From assembly GCA_035293565.1 (NCBI GenBank), contig DATGMP010000023.1, positions 1 to 64,000 on the forward strand: 64,000 nt of DNA, in the 5' to 3' direction. The position numbers were made by a program, and so were the translations under genes. Positions 53,173-64,000 of this stretch are shown piece by piece. The notes below the pieces were generated by a model. It saw only the letters and a program-made list of their open reading frames with translations. It had not been told where the DNA came from and made no database searches. This stretch comes from DATGMP01 sp035293565. Its GTDB lineage: Bacteria; Pseudomonadota; Alphaproteobacteria; BOG-932; Roseiterribacteraceae. Position 1 is the first letter of the stretch; each line of letters opens with the position of its first letter.

Positions 53173-53256
53173 CGCACCTGCCGGGCTGGGTTCCCCTGCC
53201 TCTGATCGGTTAACATGGGAGCCTGATTCGCTCCGTCCGAATTCGAGAAAGCTTGA

Positions 53257-55716
<2,460 letters not shown>

Positions 55717-55817
55717 ATCGCCGGCTGGCCGGATCAGCTTGCTTGCGGGTCGGCAGACCGGTCGCGCCGCGGGTCTCAAATCTTCGCCAAATGCGCAAGC
55801 AAACTCGGCGTTTTGAT

Positions 55818-57104
55818 TCAGGCCGCGCTTTCGGCGATGCCGGTCAGGAATTCGAGGTGCCAGCGCATGGCGTCGGGCGTCATCGGATAGGCGCCGTCCG
55901 GCAGCGCACGCATGATCGAGGCGCGGTTGAGGTGCGCGAATTCGGTCTGGAGCCTTACTGCGAGCGAGGTCTTCAGTCCCGCCTTCCAGGCGAGAGACAC
56001 GATTCCTTTCGCGCTGTGAGCGGTCAGCACGCGATCGATTGCGCCGAGCGGCAGGCCGCTGCGAATCGAAAGCGCGGCACGAACGAAATTTCTGTCCCTT
56101 GCGGTAATCGCTTCCGCCAGGGGATCGTCGCCGAGCTTGCCTTCGTCGTGAAGCTTGCGAGCGCGCTTCAGCGCCGCGCGAATCGGATCTTCGCCCTCGG
56201 TGCCGGACGTCTTCGCCTCGTCGGTGAGACGCGTGGCAATAACGTGCGACAGCTCGCGCTTCAGCTCCGGATCGAGATCCGGCCGTGCTTCGAGCACCGC
56301 CAGCAGATTGGATGCAACGAATTCCGCCAATCGGCGAATCGCCGCAAGGGGCAGCCGCGGGCGCCGCGCGAGAGGGTCGTGCCAAGCGACGACTCCCGGC
56401 GCGCGATCAACGAGCTTCTCCAGGGTTTCTTCGCGAATTTGCGCACTGGGATTCGAGAGCAGCGCGGTGATGGCGTCGACGTCGTTGGAGCTCTCGATCG
56501 CGTCGGTCACACATTCCGTGACGCGCTCGCGTCGAGCGATTGCCGACCGCGCGCCCGCGATCGGATCACCGTTGATGATGGCCAGAAGATCGTTATCGGT
56601 CAGAACAGGCGAATATTGCAGGATCGGCCCGGCGACGCTGATCTCGCAATCATGGGCCAGGCGCCGGACGATCTCCGCCGGCGCATCGGCGCGATCCTTC
56701 AACACCTCGGCCAGGATCTCGCGCACGCGGGCGATCTGATCCTGCACCAGGATCTCGAGCACTTCATAGGTCGCGCGGCGCACGCGGTCCTGCTCGTCCG
56801 GCGTGAGACCCGGCGCCAGACGCGCGATCTTTTGCGCCAGGTCCTCGCGCACATGCGAGTCTCGGTCGCGTGCCAACAGAAGATCCGCCTGCACTGGTGT
56901 CGCTTCGTTGAGAGCGACCGCCGCGCGGACGGTGGAATCCGGATCCTGGGCCAGCAGATAGAGGAATTCCGGCTTGACGCCGGTATGACCGGCAGCTCGC
57001 CGCCGATCAGCCGCAAGCGGGCTGGCGGAAAGCTTCTTCGCGTCCTCGTAAGAGAGGGGATTCAATGTAGGCCGCCCGAAGACGCGCGACAGCAGCCCCT
57101 TCAT
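55818..57104 (-). CDS. DUF2336 domain-containing protein
   Basis: The 428-residue protein is fully helical and Ala/Arg/Asp-rich, with HEAT-like repeated pairs (for example DPDSTVRAAVALNEATP and DRDSHVREDLAQKIA), as found in DUF2336 proteins of alphaproteobacteria. It has no signal peptide or membrane segment. The function is unknown. Its start overlaps the stop of the diguanylate cyclase gene by four bases, so the two are translationally coupled and likely to act together. Confidence 0.87.
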   Translation of the reverse strand: MKGLLSRVFGRPTLNPLSYEDAKKLSASPLAADRRRAAGHTGVKPEFLYLLAQDPDSTVRAAVALNEATPVQADLLLARDRDSHVREDLAQKIARLAPGLTPDEQDRVRRATYEVLEILVQDQIARVREILAEVLKDRADAPAEIVRRLAHDCEISVAGPILQYSPVLTDNDLLAIINGDPIAGARSAIARRERVTECVTDAIESSNDVDAITALLSNPSAQIREETLEKLVDRAPGVVAWHDPLARRPRLPLAAIRRLAEFVASNLLAVLEARPDLDPELKRELSHVIATRLTDEAKTSGTEGEDPIRAALKRARKLHDEGKLGDDPLAEAITARDRNFVRAALSIRSGLPLGAIDRVLTAHSAKGIVSLAWKAGLKTSLAVRLQTEFAHLNRASIMRALPDGAYPMTPDAMRWHLEFLTGIAESAA

Positions 57105-58792
57105 TGCGTCGCCTCCGCCGCCTCGGCGATCGCGAAGCCGGTCTTCTGGCGCTTGGCGCGATACATGGCGATGTCGGCGCGCATCGAGATCTGGTCGATC
57201 GTCTCGGGCAGCGCAGGGTCATAGAGAGCAACCCCGATGGAGGCTCCGAAGGGCCGCACGGGATCGCCGGTTCGGTCCGCAAGCGCGCGGAACTTAGCCA
57301 GAATGGCCGCGGCGCGATCCTGCGCGGTTCCGCGATCGGCGCCATCGAGCCAGAGCACGAACTCATCGCCGCCAATACGTCCGGCGACATCGCTGGGCCG
57401 GGTGCTGTCGCGGAGAATGGCGGCGACTTCATTCAGAATGGCGTCGCCTTCGCGATGTCCGCGAACGTCGTTGACCAGCTTGAAGTTGTTGAGGTCAATG
57501 AAGAACAGACAGCCCTGCTCGCGGTCGTGATCAAGACGCTCGATCCGCCGACCGACCTCCTCGTGGAAGGCGCGGCGGTTGAAGAGACCGGTCAGAGCAT
57601 CGAGCCGCGATTGCGAAAGCGCCGTCTCGAGGCTCACAAGGCGCGCGATGGAGGCGCCCATCGGACGTTCGGCCGCGTCGAGAATCGGTCGATCCTCGTC
57701 AGTGAACAGTCCGCGCTCGAGCGCCCGCCAGAAGAGCGCCACGCCATTGGGCGATCCGCGGAAGCTGGTGCGGACGCCAACCAGATGCAGATCGCCGCAA
57801 AGATCGTCGATGGGGAGGCCTTCGCCGATCAGCGCCAAACCCTGAGCGCCGATTTCGTCGCTGAAACCCTCGCCCCAGCGCGCGATCTCGATCAGGTCGC
57901 CAGCCTCCGATTGCCGCAGGACGGCGCCGCCGGTGGCGCAGATGGCGAGTCCCACCGTCGATGCCGCCTGCATGAGCGCGGCTTTAGGGTCGGTTTCCTC
58001 CTCGGTCGCCGAGGCGAGTCGGTTGCTGAGCTGACCGTTGAGCCGCGTCTGCGCCGTTTCGCGATCGCGCCGGCGCTCTTCCGTCACCCTGCGACAGAGG
58101 CCGCGGCTGCCGCGCCAGGAACCGTCAGGATCGCGAAGGGGAGCGGCCGAAACGCTGAGGCATTCGGTCGAGCCGTCGGCCGCGCGAAACCAGATGTCGT
58201 CATTCTGAAGGAAGCTTCGCGCCTGAAACACCTCCGGAAGCGGCCCTTCGCCCTCCGGCATGACCAGAAAATCGCCGACCAGGCGCCCGACCATTTCGCG
58301 TGGCGACCAGCCAAGCGCGCCCTCGAGGGAGACGAAGGTGAAATTGCCCTCCGTATCGGTCTCCCAGCAGAAGTCGCAAATCGCTTCGACGAAATTCTTG
58401 TAGCGCTGACGGCTCTCCACCAGCGATCGATGGAGCGCGTTGGCGAATTCGAGTGGGCGCAGCAGCACGAGCGCGCGCGCGCCGTCGCCGACCGGCAGGA
58501 ACGTGGCTTCGACCGGGACGTCGCCGCGCACGGTCAATATTTCAACAGAGGCGGCGGCGCGTTCGATCGCGGCGACCGCCCGGCTCTTGAGATCCGGCCA
58601 GGACGCTTCCGCACCCAGACCGGCGGCCAGAGCTGAGCCGTTGTCGAGATTTTCGACGCGGCCGTTCCGCTCCATCAACAGAACCGCTCCCGGAAAGCTG
58701 CGCAGTATCTCTCGAGGGAGAGAAATCGAGTCGGCTTCGAGGATTTTGGGAGTCGCTGCTGCGATGCCGGTCGCGGCTTGGAAGAGGCCCAT
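57101..58792 (-). CDS. PAS-GGDEF diguanylate cyclase
   Basis: The 563-residue protein makes the second messenger c-di-GMP. A PAS domain is recognisable at about 130-250 (CWETDTEGNFTFVSLEGALGWSPREMVG), preceded by another sensor-like segment and followed by a GAF-like region. The GGDEF domain occupies the end, with the intact active-site motif GGDEF at 474-478 and an RxxD inhibitory site (RPSD) five residues before it, so it should be an active, feedback-inhibited enzyme. No EAL domain is present. It leads a two-gene unit with the DUF2336 gene. Confidence 0.93.
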   Translation of the reverse strand: MGLFQAATGIAAATPKILEADSISLPREILRSFPGAVLLMERNGRVENLDNGSALAAGLGAEASWPDLKSRAVAAIERAAASVEILTVRGDVPVEATFLPVGDGARALVLLRPLEFANALHRSLVESRQRYKNFVEAICDFCWETDTEGNFTFVSLEGALGWSPREMVGRLVGDFLVMPEGEGPLPEVFQARSFLQNDDIWFRAADGSTECLSVSAAPLRDPDGSWRGSRGLCRRVTEERRRDRETAQTRLNGQLSNRLASATEEETDPKAALMQAASTVGLAICATGGAVLRQSEAGDLIEIARWGEGFSDEIGAQGLALIGEGLPIDDLCGDLHLVGVRTSFRGSPNGVALFWRALERGLFTDEDRPILDAAERPMGASIARLVSLETALSQSRLDALTGLFNRRAFHEEVGRRIERLDHDREQGCLFFIDLNNFKLVNDVRGHREGDAILNEVAAILRDSTRPSDVAGRIGGDEFVLWLDGADRGTAQDRAAAILAKFRALADRTGDPVRPFGASIGVALYDPALPETIDQISMRADIAMYRAKRQKTGFAIAEAAEATQ

Positions 58793-58870
58793 CTTTTCTG
58801 CCCGGGAAGTCTGATTTTTCTACAGTAACACCCGGGAATTAAAGGAAAGTAAGTTCTCGGAAATTTTTTC

Positions 58871-61063
58871 CTAGTGCGCGAGCGGGTCGGGCCGGAGCTG
58901 GAACTTGACTGCCTTGCCCATCGTGCCCTCGCCGCCCTCGATGTGCCAGAGCGGCACCTCGGCGTAATTCGACCAGAGGCCACGGCCCTTCCAACCCGCC
59001 TTGGGATCATCGACCCGCTCGTCCATGCCGCGGCTGTAGAAGCCCATGGGATAGGGCACGCGCATCACCACCCATTTGCCGGTGTCGGGCATGAGCGCCA
59101 GAAGCGAATCGGAATTGGTCCCGGGCATGATCGGGATGTCCTTGCCGAGGCCGAGCACGTCGAACTGATCCACGAACATCAGATAGTGCCAGTCGGCGCC
59201 AGCGTTGGTGCCTGTGATCTTGGGGCCCGGCGAAAGGTAGATCGTCCAACCCTCGGGACAATGCTGCCCCGTTGCGGTCGGGCCATTCAGCACCTTGCAT
59301 TTACGGCGGTCGAAGCGGCCGAGGTGGCCGGAGCCGAAATCGACCCAGGCGACGCCGTCATCATCGACGTCGACCGCGCGCGCATTGAAAGCCGCGTATT
59401 CGCCGTTCGGCAGCTTGGGCGGCTCATAATATTCCGTGCGGCAGGTCTCGGGCGGGTTGGAGCCGGGGTCGAGGCGGATGAGACCGCTCGGCACATAGGG
59501 CGTGAATTTCGCATACCAGCTGATGTCGGTTTTGGGATCGACGCTCATGCCGTAGAGGAAGCCGCTGATCCGCGTATCCTTGGTCGGATCGGGGCCGGGA
59601 GCGGCACTGTTCTTCTGAGCGTCCTTCTTGACTCCGCCCTGTTCGCCCTGAACGGCCGCCATCCAATCGCCCGGCTGGTTCCATTGCGCGCTGTCGGGCG
59701 TGATCTTTCCGTCGCCATTGGTGTCGAGCACCATCGGGCACCAGCCGACGGCCTTCGCCGCGTCGTGGGTCTCGTCCCAGATCCGCGTGTTGATCCAGCC
59801 CATGACGTTGGCGTCGCCGCTGAAATAAAGCGTGTTGTCCTTGTCGGTGGTGAATTTGAGATGGAGGTTGCCCCAGCAGACCGGGATCATGGTCAGCTTC
59901 TTGGTGTCGGGCTCGAACAGCGCGATGTGGCGCCCGAGCTTGCGGCCGTTGGGGAAGTATTTGGCGTATTTGCTCAAGGCTCCGTCGGTGCAGTAGGCGG
60001 GGTCATCGCCTTCGCCGAACTCCGTGATCGAAATCCAGACGCGGCCCTTCTTGTCCTCAGTCGGCGTGTGGACCGCGAAGGGCACGCCTTGGGCGTCGTC
60101 GGGCACATGCATTTCAGAGATCTGCGCGGTCTTCGGGTCGAGAAAGATGAGGTTGTGGTTGATGTTGTCGATTCCGAAGATAGTGCCGCCGGCGCTCACA
60201 TTCGGGTCGCGCTTGTCGCTGGCGATCAGGTCGTGGACGAAATGGCCGCCGGCCCAGTCCCATTCGGAGATCACGAGGTTGCGCTCGACACCTGCCGGGC
60301 GCGGCGGCGCTTCGGGCGGGACCTCGCCTTTGGCGATCCGGTCGCTCCAGTCGGCGAACATCTTCAAGCCGCGCTGGCGTCCGAACCGCGCCATGTCGTT
60401 CTGCATGTTGGCCGAGAATTCGTCGGCGCGATTGCCTTCGGTGATGTCGCCCTTGGCGCGCGCCATCTTGATCCGCTCGGCCCAGCCTTCGATACCGCCG
60501 TTGCCGGCCAGCTCGCGCGTGGCCTTGTCGCCGAACTGATGGCAGGGGGTGCAATTTTCCTTGAAATGCGCAAGCCATTGCTGCTGGGTCGTGAGGGCCG
60601 GCGAGATGCCGTTTCCCTGGCTGCCGGTGCCGGGGAACTCGTCGGCCGCGGGCGGGCGCATCAACGCAAGCCAGTAGTTTGCGGGATAATACTCGGCTGC
60701 GGCCTTCGCATCGGGCGCGACGACCGCCGTCAGATCGAGCCGCACGCCAGGCTGGGCCTCGAGCGGCTTGGAATCGACGAGGCCATAGCCCCTGACCCAG
60801 ATTTGGTATTTGGCTTTCGGCAGCTCCGGCAGGACGTAGCGGCCATGGTCATCGGTCACGACGATCTTGACGAATTTGGTCGGAAGGTTGGTCGTCTCCG
60901 CGATCACCCAGACGCCAGCTTCGGGACCCCTGGCGCTTTTGACCATGCCCCCGATGTCGTCGGGGACGATCTCGATGCCGTCGGAGGGCGCGGCGGCCGC
61001 CGGCATCGCGAGAAGCACACAAAGGCCGGCGGTCGAGAGCCAGGCGCGCGAACGCTTCCCCAT
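58871..61063 (-). CDS. Exported protein with carboxypeptidase-regulatory-like domain, one c-type haem motif and propeller-like region
   Basis: The 730-residue protein has a signal peptide (residues 1-25). A carboxypeptidase-regulatory-like beta-sandwich follows (about 35-115: GGMVKSARGPEAGVWVIAET..DDHGRYVLPELPKAKYQIWVRG). A CTPCH haem-attachment motif lies at Cys171-His175 inside a cytochrome-like helical segment. From about 260 onward the sequence has repeated short strands like an NHL/Vgb-type propeller, with an EF-hand-like calcium loop at 447-458 (DTNGDGKITPDS). It is likely a periplasmic redox or lactonase-like protein. GGGAGGG precedes the ATG. The substrate is unknown. Confidence 0.85.
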   Translation of the reverse strand: MGKRSRAWLSTAGLCVLLAMPAAAAPSDGIEIVPDDIGGMVKSARGPEAGVWVIAETTNLPTKFVKIVVTDDHGRYVLPELPKAKYQIWVRGYGLVDSKPLEAQPGVRLDLTAVVAPDAKAAAEYYPANYWLALMRPPAADEFPGTGSQGNGISPALTTQQQWLAHFKENCTPCHQFGDKATRELAGNGGIEGWAERIKMARAKGDITEGNRADEFSANMQNDMARFGRQRGLKMFADWSDRIAKGEVPPEAPPRPAGVERNLVISEWDWAGGHFVHDLIASDKRDPNVSAGGTIFGIDNINHNLIFLDPKTAQISEMHVPDDAQGVPFAVHTPTEDKKGRVWISITEFGEGDDPAYCTDGALSKYAKYFPNGRKLGRHIALFEPDTKKLTMIPVCWGNLHLKFTTDKDNTLYFSGDANVMGWINTRIWDETHDAAKAVGWCPMVLDTNGDGKITPDSAQWNQPGDWMAAVQGEQGGVKKDAQKNSAAPGPDPTKDTRISGFLYGMSVDPKTDISWYAKFTPYVPSGLIRLDPGSNPPETCRTEYYEPPKLPNGEYAAFNARAVDVDDDGVAWVDFGSGHLGRFDRRKCKVLNGPTATGQHCPEGWTIYLSPGPKITGTNAGADWHYLMFVDQFDVLGLGKDIPIMPGTNSDSLLALMPDTGKWVVMRVPYPMGFYSRGMDERVDDPKAGWKGRGLWSNYAEVPLWHIEGGEGTMGKAVKFQLRPDPLAH

Positions 61064-61179
61064 AATCGCCCTCCCTTCGCGATGGGCGTGTGCCTTGGCC
61101 TTGTCGGGCGGCGGCCGGCGGCGCCCTCGGACGTTTCGTTCCGTCTCTTTACGCGAGGGGCGCCGCTGTTCCCGCGAAA

Positions 61180-61683
61180 CTATCCGCCGTAGAAGACCGT
61201 GTCGCCCAGATCCTTCATCTCCAGGATGGCCGCATCGGGCCGGCCTTCGATCGGCTTCGGCAGATGCGCCTCGACGACTTCGGCGACGACGATGTGATGG
61301 TCGCCCTCCTCGACGATCGTCTTCACGGCGCATTCCAGCGCGCCGATCGCGGCATCCAGGATCGCCGCGCCATTCGCGCCCTTGTGGAAGCTCTGGCCGC
61401 TCAACTTGCCGTCCTCGAGCTTCGCCGGCTTGAAGAACGTGAAGGCCAGACCCTTGGCGTCCTTGCCCAGCATGTTGAGGGTGAAGCTCTTGGTCGATTT
61501 GAGGATCGCGTAGCCGTTGGAATCGGTCTTCACGCCGACCGCGACGAGCGGCGGGGCGAAGGCCGTCTGGGTCGCCCAATTGACCGTGGCGGCTGCGATA
61601 TTGCCCTTCCCGTCATCTGCCGTCAGCACATAGATCCCGTAAGGGATCATCCGAAGGACCGCCTTTTTGGCATCTGTGTTCAT
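61180..61683 (-). CDS. Flavin reductase family protein
   Basis: The 167-residue protein belongs to the split-barrel FMN-binding flavin reductase family (GIYVLTADDGKGNIAAATVNWATQTAFAPPLVAVGV; ALECAVKTIVEEGDHHIVVAEVVEA). Members reduce flavin with NAD(P)H for a two-component monooxygenase, or simply bind FMN. No monooxygenase lies nearby. GGAGGAA precedes the ATG at 61683. It is upstream of the large exported haem protein on the same strand, with 116 bases between, and divergent from the TetR gene. Confidence 0.9.
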   Translation of the reverse strand: MNTDAKKAVLRMIPYGIYVLTADDGKGNIAAATVNWATQTAFAPPLVAVGVKTDSNGYAILKSTKSFTLNMLGKDAKGLAFTFFKPAKLEDGKLSGQSFHKGANGAAILDAAIGALECAVKTIVEEGDHHIVVAEVVEAHLPKPIEGRPDAAILEMKDLGDTVFYGG

Positions 61684-61769
61684 CTGCTGTTCCTCCAAAG
61701 TGTCTCGAACTCGCGCCGTCTGCCGCCGGTCGGCTGACCGACGGGCCAACGCTCTTTCCTCGACGCGAG

Positions 61770-61780
61770 TTGCAGTGCAA
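61770..61780. promoter_or_regulatory. Candidate TetR-type operator in the flavin reductase/TetR divergent region
   Basis: TTGCAGTGCAA is a perfect palindrome around a central G, lying between the divergent starts at 61683 and 61820, which is where a TetR regulator usually binds. It is shorter than most TetR operators, and the flanking bases do not extend the symmetry, so the assignment is tentative. Confidence 0.35.
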
Positions 61781-61819
61781 AGTCAATCCGCATTCGATTC
61801 GATCCTGGTAATTATTTCA

Positions 61820-62473
61820 ATGAAAGCTGGAGTCTCAGCCGCCCTGCCCAAGAACCAAGCACCGGACCTGGCGCTGCCGCGTCGCCAGCCGATCCAGGGA
61901 CGCAGCCAAGATCGCGTGCAGCGAATCCTGCGGGCCGCGGCCGAGCTGGTCGACCGGATGCCATTGGACGAGATCACGATGGCGGTCATTGCCAAGGAGG
62001 CCGGCGCTTCCTTCAGCTCGATTTACCGCTTCTTTCCCAGCAAGGAGGCCATCCTCGAGGATGTGGTGCTCGGCTATCTCGACCAGCTGGAGCAGGAATA
62101 TGAGCAGTTCTTCGCCCGGATGCGTCCCGAAGCCGGCGCCGCGCATCTGATCGACGGGGCGATCGACATCTATATCGCGTTCGTCCGGCGGGAGCCGGGC
62201 TTCAAGGCCCTGTGGCTGGGCTGGCAACCGACCCCGGCGATCGTGGCGCGCTTTCACCAGAACAATAAGAAGATCGTCGAGCTGGCGATGGCCTTCGCCA
62301 CGACCCGATTGGGCATGGCGTCCTCGCCTGAGCTCGATCTTCGCTTGGCGATGGCCGGTGAGGCTTCGAGCCAGCTGCTCCGCTATGCCTTCACACAGAG
62401 GGCCTTCGACGAAGAACGCGTCGTTGACGAGCTGAAGCGGTTTCTCAAAGCCACGCTGCTGATGCTGGCCTGA
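61820..62473 (+). CDS. TetR/AcrR family transcriptional regulator
   Basis: The 217-residue protein has an N-terminal TetR helix-turn-helix (ILRAAAELVDRMPLDEITMAVIAKEAGASFSSIYRFFPSKEAILEDVV) at about 35-85, and a helical ligand-binding C-terminal half. The ATG at 61820 is preferred to an upstream frame overlapping the reductase start. It diverges from the flavin reductase gene, so that gene and perhaps the haem-protein gene behind it are its likely targets. It is convergent with the binding-protein gene (8-base gap). Confidence 0.92.
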   Translation: MKAGVSAALPKNQAPDLALPRRQPIQGRSQDRVQRILRAAAELVDRMPLDEITMAVIAKEAGASFSSIYRFFPSKEAILEDVVLGYLDQLEQEYEQFFARMRPEAGAAHLIDGAIDIYIAFVRREPGFKALWLGWQPTPAIVARFHQNNKKIVELAMAFATTRLGMASSPELDLRLAMAGEASSQLLRYAFTQRAFDEERVVDELKRFLKATLLMLA

Positions 62474-62481
62474 GGCCGGCG

Positions 62482-63570
62482 CTAGCGCCCGAGCTCGCTG
62501 TATGCGCCGTCATGCCAGCGATAAAGGACATAGTTGGACCCCACCACATCCCCCTTCCGGTCGAACCGGATCTGACCACGGACGGTGTCGAAAGTTCCGC
62601 TGTGCAGGATGTCGGCCACCTTGTGCGGATCGGTCGATCCAGCCTTGGTAGCGGCCTCGGCCCAGGCCTGGATCGCGGCGTAAGCGAAGAGCGAATAGCC
62701 CTCGGTGAGGCGACCCGCCGCCTTGAGCTTGGCGACGATGGCGGCGTTCTTCGGATCATGCGTCGGATCGGGTGAGAAGGTGACGAGGGTGCCCTCGCCG
62801 GCGGGCCCGGTGATCGCCCAGAAATCGCGCGAGACCAGCGCGTCGCCCGCCACCATCACGGTATTCATGCCTTGCCCGCGCATCTGGCGAACGATCGAGC
62901 CGGCCTCGATCGGATAGCCTGCGTAATAGAGCACGTCGATTCCGGCCTGCTTCAGCTTGGCGACGAGCGCCGAGTAATCCTTCTCGCCCGGCGTCACCGT
63001 GTCGTCGAGCGCTTCCTTGACGCCCGCGGCGTTGAGCGCTTTCCGCGTCTCGTCGGCCAGTCCCTGGCTGTAGGTCTGGCGATCGTCGACGATTGCGATC
63101 TTCTTGCCGGGGAAGAGCTTGGCAAGCGCCTGACCGCCGACTTGGCCTTGCTGATCGTCGCGGCCGCAGACTCGAAAAATGTCCCAGCGCCCGGCTTCGG
63201 TCAGCTTCGGGTTGGTCGAGCCCGGCGAGATCATGAGGATTCCCTCGTCGAAATAGACATCCGAGGCGGGGATCGAGGAGCCGGAGCAGTAATGGCCGAT
63301 CACCACCGCCGGCGGGTTGGAGGCGAGCTGATTGGCAATCGAGACGGCCTGCTTGGGGTCGCAGACATCGTCATATAAGGAGAGGTGCAGCTTCTGGCCG
63401 AGCACGCCGCCCGCGGCATTCAGATCCTCGATCGCCTGGAGCGAGCCGTCGCGGATCTGCTCACCGGCGGCCGCCGCCGATCCAGTCAAGGGCGCGACCA
63501 TCGCGATCTCGATGTCCGCATGTGCCAGGGGCGCGGCGAAAAGAAGGAGAGCAAGGAAAAGGATTCGCAT
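62482..63570 (-). CDS. Branched-chain amino acid ABC transporter substrate-binding protein (LivK-like)
   Basis: The 362-residue periplasmic binding protein has a signal peptide (1-18, cleaved after AHA) and the Leu/Ile/Val-binding fold: IEIAMVAPLTGSAAAAGEQIRDG, AVVIGHYCSGSSIPASDVYFDEGILMISPGSTNPKLTE and IAIVDDRQTYSQGLADE. Ligands in this family range from branched-chain amino acids to aromatic acids and urea, so specificity is open. No permease or ATPase gene is adjacent within the window. It is convergent with the TetR gene and lies downstream of a palindromic repeat. Confidence 0.93.
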   Translation of the reverse strand: MRILFLALLLFAAPLAHADIEIAMVAPLTGSAAAAGEQIRDGSLQAIEDLNAAGGVLGQKLHLSLYDDVCDPKQAVSIANQLASNPPAVVIGHYCSGSSIPASDVYFDEGILMISPGSTNPKLTEAGRWDIFRVCGRDDQQGQVGGQALAKLFPGKKIAIVDDRQTYSQGLADETRKALNAAGVKEALDDTVTPGEKDYSALVAKLKQAGIDVLYYAGYPIEAGSIVRQMRGQGMNTVMVAGDALVSRDFWAITGPAGEGTLVTFSPDPTHDPKNAAIVAKLKAAGRLTEGYSLFAYAAIQAWAEAATKAGSTDPHKVADILHSGTFDTVRGQIRFDRKGDVVGSNYVLYRWHDGAYSELGR

Positions 63571-63610
63571 GGAGATTCCCACCGGAGGTGGCGGCCAACA
63601 TACGTTCATG

Positions 63611-63684
63611 GTCATCCCGGCGAAAGCCGGGATCCATCTTTCCGCCGGCGCGGGCGCCAGGGATTCCGGCTTTCGCCGGAATGG
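63611..63684. repeat. Palindromic intergenic repeat (two-hairpin element)
   Basis: The element starts GTCATCCCGGCGAAAGCCGG, whose CCCGGC/GCCGGG arms pair around GAAA, and ends with an oppositely oriented hairpin ATTCCGGCTTTCGCCGGAAT. Such paired hairpins around GTCAT...ATGAC-like ends are a known repeat class in alphaproteobacterial intergenic regions. It lies in the 171-base gap between the binding-protein gene and the divergent TetR gene at the window end. A single-hairpin relative is at 25073-25098. Confidence 0.75.
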
Positions 63685-63741
63685 CCTCTTTGCTTCAGGC
63701 CCCGGTGCGCTGCACGATCATTTCATGTAAAGACCATTCAC

Positions 63742-64000
63742 ATGAGCTGGAGACGTGGACATGGGCACGAACGCGCCGGGTATCATCACGGCAACCTCAG
63801 GGAGGCCCTGATCGACTCCGCCTTGCAGCTTATCGCCCAGCACGGCCATCTGGGCTTCACCTTTGCCGAGGCGGCGCGCGCGGCGGGCGTCAGCCCGGCG
63901 GCGCCCTATCGCCATTTCCGGGACCGGGAGGACATGCTGGCCGAAATGGCGCGGCGCGGCTTCGAGCTGTTCGCGGCCGAGCTGGAGCGTGCCTGGGACG
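63742..64000 (+). CDS. TetR/AcrR family transcriptional regulator, cut by the window end
   Basis: The first 86 codons are visible. The product starts MSWRRGHGHERAGYHHGNLREALIDSA and contains the TetR helix-turn-helix GFTFAEAARAAGVSPAAPYRHF..REDMLAEMA. The GYHHGNLR stretch is typical of the TetR_C-like group that starts YHHGDLR. The ligand domain lies outside the window. It is divergent from the binding-protein gene, with the palindromic repeat between them, and could regulate that gene. Confidence 0.88.
   Translation, partial: MSWRRGHGHERAGYHHGNLREALIDSALQLIAQHGHLGFTFAEAARAAGVSPAAPYRHFRDREDMLAEMARRGFELFAAELERAWD

Noticed and set aside
58874..61192. A 772-codon open frame on the plus strand antisense to the haem-propeller protein gene
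   Set aside because: The minus-strand frame has a signal peptide, ribosome site and recognisable domains; the antisense frame is His/Arg/Val-rich without domain similarity, a usual high-GC shadow.

Overview
The window reads as chromosomal DNA of a high-GC alphaproteobacterium (roughly two thirds G+C by eye). The evidence is a set of small families typical of that class: DUF1465, DUF1192, the DUF1013/TrcR cell-cycle regulator, two YdcH/DUF465 proteins, DUF4169, DUF4170, DUF2336, a cysteine-free L31, and dnaN-recF-gyrB without an adjacent dnaA. I cannot place it below class level. No tRNA, rRNA, CRISPR, transposase or phage gene was found, so the window looks like a stable chromosome segment.

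Region 1 (1-21.8 kb) is housekeeping. It holds an ABC exporter, rpmE, an Hsp20 chaperone with a candidate sigma-32 promoter and a strong terminator, an SDR enzyme, a quinone oxidoreductase, TrcR, phosphofructokinase, a fatty-acid-hydroxylase-type membrane di-iron enzyme behind a perfect inverted repeat, two tandem zinc-ribbon membrane proteins, purE-purK, fumC with two small overlapping genes, a NUDIX hydrolase, acetoacetyl-CoA reductase, pabB-pabC and a crotonase that lacks both catalytic glutamates.

Region 2 (22-50.5 kb) is an almost complete exosortase A (XrtA/PEP-CTERM) exopolysaccharide locus. It opens with an RpfF-like crotonase, the family that makes diffusible signal factor (DSF), followed by the XrtA-type asparagine-synthetase-like amidotransferase. 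A leftward run of eleven tightly packed genes (37.3 to 25.1 kb) encodes, in order of transcription, the export lipoprotein, the chain-length protein, a tyrosine autokinase, an outer-membrane beta-barrel, an ExeA-type ATPase, a polysaccharide deacetylase, a FemAB-like protein, a glycosyltransferase, the exosortase, a CelD/BcsL-type acyltransferase and a second glycosyltransferase. A rightward gene for an unrecognised membrane protein with a long helical tail (37.7-39.0 kb) sits next. A second leftward run encodes the priming sugar transferase, the PrsK/PrsR two-component pair and the TPR protein PrsT. Beyond it lie a YdcF-like protein, another acyltransferase and a polysaccharide flippase. The likely working order is: PrsK/PrsR senses and activates; the priming transferase and glycosyltransferases build a lipid-linked repeat; the flippase moves it across the inner membrane; the chain-length protein, autokinase, export lipoprotein and beta-barrel polymerise and export it; the exosortase processes PEP-CTERM proteins, none of which is visible here.

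Region 3 (50.8-64 kb) contains dnaN-recF-gyrB, a DUF2336 plus PAS-GGDEF diguanylate cyclase pair, a large periplasmic protein with one c-type haem motif and propeller-like sequence, a flavin reductase divergent from a TetR regulator, an orphan branched-chain-amino-acid-type binding protein, a palindromic repeat, and a second TetR gene cut by the window end.

The most interesting features are the DSF-synthase homologue at the edge of the XrtA locus, the unrecognised membrane protein inside it, the exosortase without a visible EpsI partner, and the perfect inverted repeat over a candidate promoter at 8.2 kb.
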